Below are positions 5,916 to 9,122 of a stretch of DNA of 9,122 nucleotides, one piece after another. Each line of letters starts with the position of its first letter. Position 1 is the stretch's first letter. Below the pieces are notes generated by a model that saw nothing but the letters and a program-made list of their open reading frames with translations, was not told the DNA's origin and did no database searches. The position numbers and the translations under genes are program-made. The DNA comes from Nitrospiraceae bacterium (GTDB lineage Bacteria > Nitrospirota > Thermodesulfovibrionia > Thermodesulfovibrionales > UBA9159): contig DMNE01000458.1 of assembly GCA_003453735.1 (NCBI GenBank), positions 1 to 9,122 on the forward strand. The letters run 5' to 3'.

Positions 5916-7658
5916 ATGAAAAAGAAAGCCTCTACCGTGTCAACCAGCGTTCCCGGTTTGGATCGATTGACACAAGCCTGGCTTGGACACCTTACCTTGG
6001 GCATCTCACCGGCATCACTTATGTCAGCCTATTTCGACTGGCTTGCACACTTGGGTATTTCCCCGGGTAAGCGGGCCCAACTTCTGGAAAAAACAATGTG
6101 CGAGCTCACAGAGTTCAATCTCTACGTTGCTCGGGCAACCATGGACCCCTCAACCAAACCATATATCGAACCTCCCCCTGAGGATCACCGGTTTCAAAGT
6201 CCGGAGTGGCAACGCTGGCCCTTCAATCTCTTTTACCAGTCTTTTCTTTTGATTGAACGGTGGTGGCATGACGCAACTACAGGAATTCAGGGCGCTTCTT
6301 GCCATGACGAGGATGTTGTTTCGTTTCTGACCCGTCAGTTCCTTGACATTTTTTCCCCTTCGAATTTTCCTGCGACAAATCCAGAAATTTTGGAGACCAC
6401 AATACGCCAAGGAGGGAGCAATCTCATCCGCGGTATGCTGAACTTTATTGAAGACTGGGAAAGGGCAATCTCTGGCAAGAAACCAATCGGCACTGAAGCA
6501 TTCAAAGTCGGAAAAAACATGGCAATTACACCAGGTAAAGTGGTTTATCGTAACGGGCTCGTCGAACTGATCCAGTATATGCCGACAACAGAGACGGTCT
6601 ATGCAGAACCCGTCCTTATCGTACCGGCCTGGATTATGAAGTACTATATTCTAGACCTCTCCCACCATAATTCCCTCGTTAAGTACCTTGTTGATAAAGG
6701 ACACACCGTGTTTATGATCTCCTGGAAGAATCCCGGTCCTGAAGATCGCGATCTCGGCATGGAAGACTATCGCACCCTCGGTGTTATGGAAGCGCTGAAG
6801 ACAGTTGTAGCCATAGTGCCTGAGCAGAAAATTCATGCCGTGGGATATTGTCTAGGCGGTACGTTGCTCTTTATTGCCGCAGCGACCATGGCGCGAGAAG
6901 GTGATAATCGTCTAAAGAGTATGACGGTCTTTGCTGCAGAATCAGACTTCACAGAGGCAGGGGAGCTTATGGTTTTCATTGATGAGAGCCAAGTCGCCTA
7001 TCTTGAAAATCTTATGTGGGATCATGGCTATCTTGATGCCAAACAGATGGCCGGTGCCTTTCAGCTGCTCCGAAGCAATGATCTTATCTGGTCACGCCTG
7101 GTGCACGACTATCTCCTGGGCGAACGTGAGTCCATGATCGACCTCATGGCCTGGAATGCGGATACAACACGGCTGCCTTATCGCATGCACTCGGAGTATT
7201 TGAGAAAGCTCTTCCTTAATAATGATCTTGCTGAAGGCCGTTACGAGGTAGGAGATAGGCCGATTGCTCTCAGTGATATCCGTGTTCCTATTTTTGCAGT
7301 GGGAACGGAAAAGGACCATGTCGCTCCGTGGCGTTCGGTTTATAAGGTTCACCTGCTTGTGGACACTGATGTAACTTTCGTGCTGACGACTGGCGGTCAT
7401 AATGCAGGTGTCGTGAGTGAGCCCGACCACCCCCACCGATCTTATCAGATAGGGACAAAAAAAGAGTCTGAAAAGTATATTGATCCCGAAACCTGGCAGG
7501 CTATCATGCCAAAGCGCGATGGCTCATGGTGGCCGGCGTGGCAGAACTGGCTGGCTGAGCATTCGAGCGACCGCATACCACCTCCATCCCAGGGGGCTCC
7601 TGAAAGGGGCTATCCCCCTCTCGATGAGGCACCAGGGACATACGTCTTAGAAGACTAG
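5916..7658 (+). CDS. phaC: Class I poly(3-hydroxyalkanoate) synthase
   Basis: Polymerises (R)-3-hydroxyacyl-CoA into polyester granules, releasing CoA. The 580 residues fit a single-subunit class I enzyme (about 560-600), against about 355 for class III PhaC. The N-terminal domain, about residues 1-200, includes the family block DHRFQSPEWQRWPFN (90-104). The alpha/beta-hydrolase core follows. The lipase-like box GYCLGG (310-315) carries the catalytic Cys312, Asp467 lies in GTEKDHVAPW, and His495 in TTGGHNAGVV; spacing agrees with well-studied class I enzymes. The C-terminus (APGTYVLED) is typical, so the TAG stop is a natural end. A modest Shine-Dalgarno, AGGGA, sits 9 nt before the ATG. The thiolase upstream would feed it through a reductase (PhaB) that is not in this window. 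Substrate range is probably short-chain, judged by class only. Confidence 0.97.
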   Translation: MKKKASTVSTSVPGLDRLTQAWLGHLTLGISPASLMSAYFDWLAHLGISPGKRAQLLEKTMCELTEFNLYVARATMDPSTKPYIEPPPEDHRFQSPEWQRWPFNLFYQSFLLIERWWHDATTGIQGASCHDEDVVSFLTRQFLDIFSPSNFPATNPEILETTIRQGGSNLIRGMLNFIEDWERAISGKKPIGTEAFKVGKNMAITPGKVVYRNGLVELIQYMPTTETVYAEPVLIVPAWIMKYYILDLSHHNSLVKYLVDKGHTVFMISWKNPGPEDRDLGMEDYRTLGVMEALKTVVAIVPEQKIHAVGYCLGGTLLFIAAATMAREGDNRLKSMTVFAAESDFTEAGELMVFIDESQVAYLENLMWDHGYLDAKQMAGAFQLLRSNDLIWSRLVHDYLLGERESMIDLMAWNADTTRLPYRMHSEYLRKLFLNNDLAEGRYEVGDRPIALSDIRVPIFAVGTEKDHVAPWRSVYKVHLLVDTDVTFVLTTGGHNAGVVSEPDHPHRSYQIGTKKESEKYIDPETWQAIMPKRDGSWWPAWQNWLAEHSSDRIPPPSQGAPERGYPPLDEAPGTYVLED

Positions 7659-7661
7659 GAA

Positions 7662-7733
7662 ATGAGCGGCCAGAGAATTGCTGAACTGCAGAAAAAGGAA
7701 TTGCAGCTCATTGTTCAAGACTACCAAATCTAA
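7662..7733 (+). CDS. 23-codon open frame directly after phaC, in the same frame
   Basis: An ATG lies 3 nt after the phaC TAG and in the same frame. It opens 23 codons ending in TAA: MSGQRIAELQKKELQLIVQD followed by three more residues. The peptide is charged and helix-prone. AGGA immediately precedes the ATG but too closely for a standard ribosome binding site. It could be a reinitiated small peptide, a readthrough tail of PhaC, or the first bases of a lost downstream gene such as a granule protein. None of these can be settled here, and no family is recognised. Confidence 0.25.
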   Translation: MSGQRIAELQKKELQLIVQDYQI

Positions 7734-7767
7734 TATCTCGAGTCATTTCGTTTGACGGACCACCGAC

Positions 7768-8664
7768 ATGGGCCGGTCGAATGCATTCACAAAACGTCAA
7801 GGAAAAAGAAAGCGTCAGGAGATAACTGGAATTGAAGATAGAACTCGCAGGCCGCCTCCCATCTATATTGTATCAGCGGGTTCAGGAGCCAGTGGCGAAC
7901 AAATAGTCGAAACCGTATTGGCGCAATTTCCACAAATTCAGGTTCCAATCATCAAAATAGCCCATGTTCGACAAAAAGAACAGATTGAAGACGCTGTGGT
8001 CGAGGCGGTAACCACCGGAGGCACCATTGTTCACACCCTGGTGAATAATGACCTAAGAAAAGCTCTGATCCATTCGGGGAAGAAACAGAACGTGGAGACG
8101 ATCGATCTTATGGGTCCTTTACTCGATCGCCTGACCGAAGTATTGGGGAGGGAGCCGTTAGGGCAGGCTGGTCTATACCGTCAATTGCATCAGGCCTACT
8201 TTGACAGAATTGCGGCAATAGAATTCACTGTGGGTCATGACGATGCTCTGGAACCTCAGGACCTATCTCTCGCTGATATTGTCCTGCTCGGAGTGTCTCG
8301 CTGCGGCAAGACACCGCTCAGCATGTATCTCGCAGTTCAGGGCTGGAAAGTTGCGAATATTCCTATAGTTCTAGGAATTCCGCTGCCCCATCAATTACGT
8401 GAGATTGACCGCCACCGCGTGATTGGTTTAAGCATCGACTACGAGCAGCTCATGATCCACCGCAAGAGACGGCAAGAGAGGATGGGAATAACCGGGCCGT
8501 CACCTTATACAAAGCCCTCCATGGTGCTTGAGGAGTTGGAGGCCGCTCAGAAAATCTACAAAGAAGGTGGTTTCCGCGTGATCACTGTCACGAATAAGCC
8601 AGTTGAGACGATTGCCGACGAAGTAATCGGGTTGATTACGAGCAGTTTGGGCAAAACGCTCTAA
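7768..8664 (+). CDS. ppsR: DUF299 kinase/phosphorylase regulating PEP synthase or pyruvate phosphate dikinase (PpsR/PDRP)
   Basis: Family role: a bifunctional enzyme that inactivates PEP synthase or pyruvate phosphate dikinase by ADP-dependent phosphorylation of a Thr and reactivates it by Pi-dependent phosphorolysis, switching pyruvate-to-PEP flux. Family blocks run in order: IYIVSAGSG (32-40), DLMGPLLD (113-120), IEFTVGHDD (151-159), P-loop GVSRCGKT (175-182) with PLSMYLA, KVANIPIV (194-201) and VTNKPVETIADEVI near the end. The 298 residues exceed the usual 270 because of a basic N-terminal extension of about 30 residues (KRQGKRKRQ). No good Shine-Dalgarno precedes the ATG at 7768, so the true start may lie further in. 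The first block has Ala where the family usually has Asp (SDSTGE-like). Whether the target is PEP synthase or the dikinase cannot be decided. It follows phaC by 109 nt, so co-regulation of storage and PEP formation is plausible. Confidence 0.88.
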   Translation: MGRSNAFTKRQGKRKRQEITGIEDRTRRPPPIYIVSAGSGASGEQIVETVLAQFPQIQVPIIKIAHVRQKEQIEDAVVEAVTTGGTIVHTLVNNDLRKALIHSGKKQNVETIDLMGPLLDRLTEVLGREPLGQAGLYRQLHQAYFDRIAAIEFTVGHDDALEPQDLSLADIVLLGVSRCGKTPLSMYLAVQGWKVANIPIVLGIPLPHQLREIDRHRVIGLSIDYEQLMIHRKRRQERMGITGPSPYTKPSMVLEELEAAQKIYKEGGFRVITVTNKPVETIADEVIGLITSSLGKTL

Positions 8665-8700
8665 CTAGTGCTTCACAATGCTATCGAAAAAGGAAACTCC

Positions 8701-9122
8701 TTGCAGGAACGCAACGTGATAGGTAATCTCAACCAACGGGGACTCAGAGAGGCATATAAAAGCTAGGCGTTTTCGGATCAATAGGAAAGACGGGATTTTA
8801 ATGTCCATTCATGGTCCATTCATGAAAGTGGACAGTCTGCCCGGAATGCTTGAGACCATGCGGGTATGGATGCTGGAAAAGGTCCAGTTTTTGTCTTTCC
8901 TGTCAAGGATCGTCTCGGTTACCAGCACCTTTACGTTTCAGTCTCCTGAACAATTTGAAGACAAGGCAAGGCAACCATTTTGCAGTGGGTTCCTGCGTTG
9001 GTGGGCAAGGTGTTTTATGTAAGAATTCAAGGGCAAACTTTCGAGTCTTGAAGAAAAAAAACATTTTGGGGACAAGGTACTACTCAAATCTATAGAACAA
9101 TCCCGAACCCTAGGTCATAACA
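8701..9122 (+). pseudogene. Decayed THUMP-domain protein gene, runs off the right edge
   Basis: Blocks of one protein appear in order but in changing frames. NVIGNLNQRGLREAYK (8713-8760, frame 1 modulo 3) is followed by LGVFGSIGKTGF (8763-8798, frame 0), NV (8800-8805, frame 1), and MKVDSLPGMLETMRVWM on to VTSTFTFQSPEQFEDKAR (8822-8971, frame 2). Next come ATILQWVPALVGKVFYVR (about 8972-9024, frame 1) and FKGKLSSLEEKKHFGDK (from 9026, frame 2 again, to the window end). From memory, the joined protein matches a family of short THUMP-domain RNA-binding proteins with NVLVMRV, TFxFQSPEEFE, LxWVPALAGKSFHVR and FKGRLSSxEEE. The usual HRRG between the last two blocks is missing, consistent with a deletion of about 14 nt at 9025. 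The likely original start is the TTG at 8701, with AGGA 6 nt upstream. At least four frame disruptions make it non-functional. Confidence 0.7.
8803..8824 (+). repeat. Perfect 11-bp tandem duplication
   Basis: GTCCATTCATG occurs twice with no gap (8803-8813 and 8814-8824). It falls at the junction of two reading-frame blocks of the decayed THUMP-like gene. Since 11 is not a multiple of three, it shifts the frame. It looks like a slippage or recombination duplication that arose during decay. Confidence 0.9.

Noticed and set aside
8850..9095. 81-codon plus-strand frame rich in Cys, Ser and Asn
   Set aside because: It is in none of the frames that carry the conserved blocks at this locus except by chance, and the composition is not protein-like.

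Overview
The window is a piece of a bacterial chromosome of moderate GC with compact, mostly short-spaced genes. The gene set is a class I PHA synthase, a thiolase, a DUF299 kinase/phosphorylase, an HU protein ending in KEAL, an NRAMP transporter and a tandem universal stress protein. It would fit an anaerobic or facultative member of the Deltaproteobacteria/Desulfobacterota or a related phylum. That placement is inference from protein style only: there is no rRNA or other marker here. I see no tRNA, CRISPR array, insertion sequence or phage gene.

Left part, minus strand (about 1-3270). A HAD-fold phosphatase resembling 5'(3')-deoxyribonucleotidases (start 3180) has a good Shine-Dalgarno and its own promoter candidate. 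Downstream lies a two-gene unit. It holds an NRAMP/MntH Mn2+/Fe2+ importer with intact DPGN and MPH metal-binding motifs, followed after 4 nt by a tandem-domain universal stress protein. The transporter stop codon sits inside the Shine-Dalgarno of the stress gene, so the two are very probably co-translated. A promoter candidate and a dyad lie just upstream of the NRAMP start.

Middle (about 3270-4560). This stretch is gene-poor except for a well-supported HU gene (3900-4169) with a GC-rich hairpin terminator candidate behind it. Several short, unrecognised open frames flank HU: 3293-3559, 3685-3864 (59 codons), and 4411-4539, which is interrupted by one in-frame amber codon. Some may be decayed genes.

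Right part, plus strand (4560-8664). This is a carbon-storage cluster: acetyl-CoA acetyltransferase (PhaA-like), class I poly(3-hydroxyalkanoate) synthase (PhaC, complete Cys-Asp-His triad), then a DUF299 protein of the PEP synthase/pyruvate phosphate dikinase regulator type (PpsR/PDRP). The first two are direct steps of polyhydroxybutyrate synthesis. The third controls interconversion of pyruvate and PEP, a step that competes for the same carbon. No acetoacetyl-CoA reductase (PhaB) or phasin is visible.

Right edge (8701 to the end). What looks like intergenic DNA is a decayed gene. Reading it across frames recovers successive blocks in the correct order that resemble a THUMP-domain RNA-binding protein. 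The blocks are separated by at least four frame disruptions, one of them containing a perfect 11-bp tandem duplication. The gene runs off the window.
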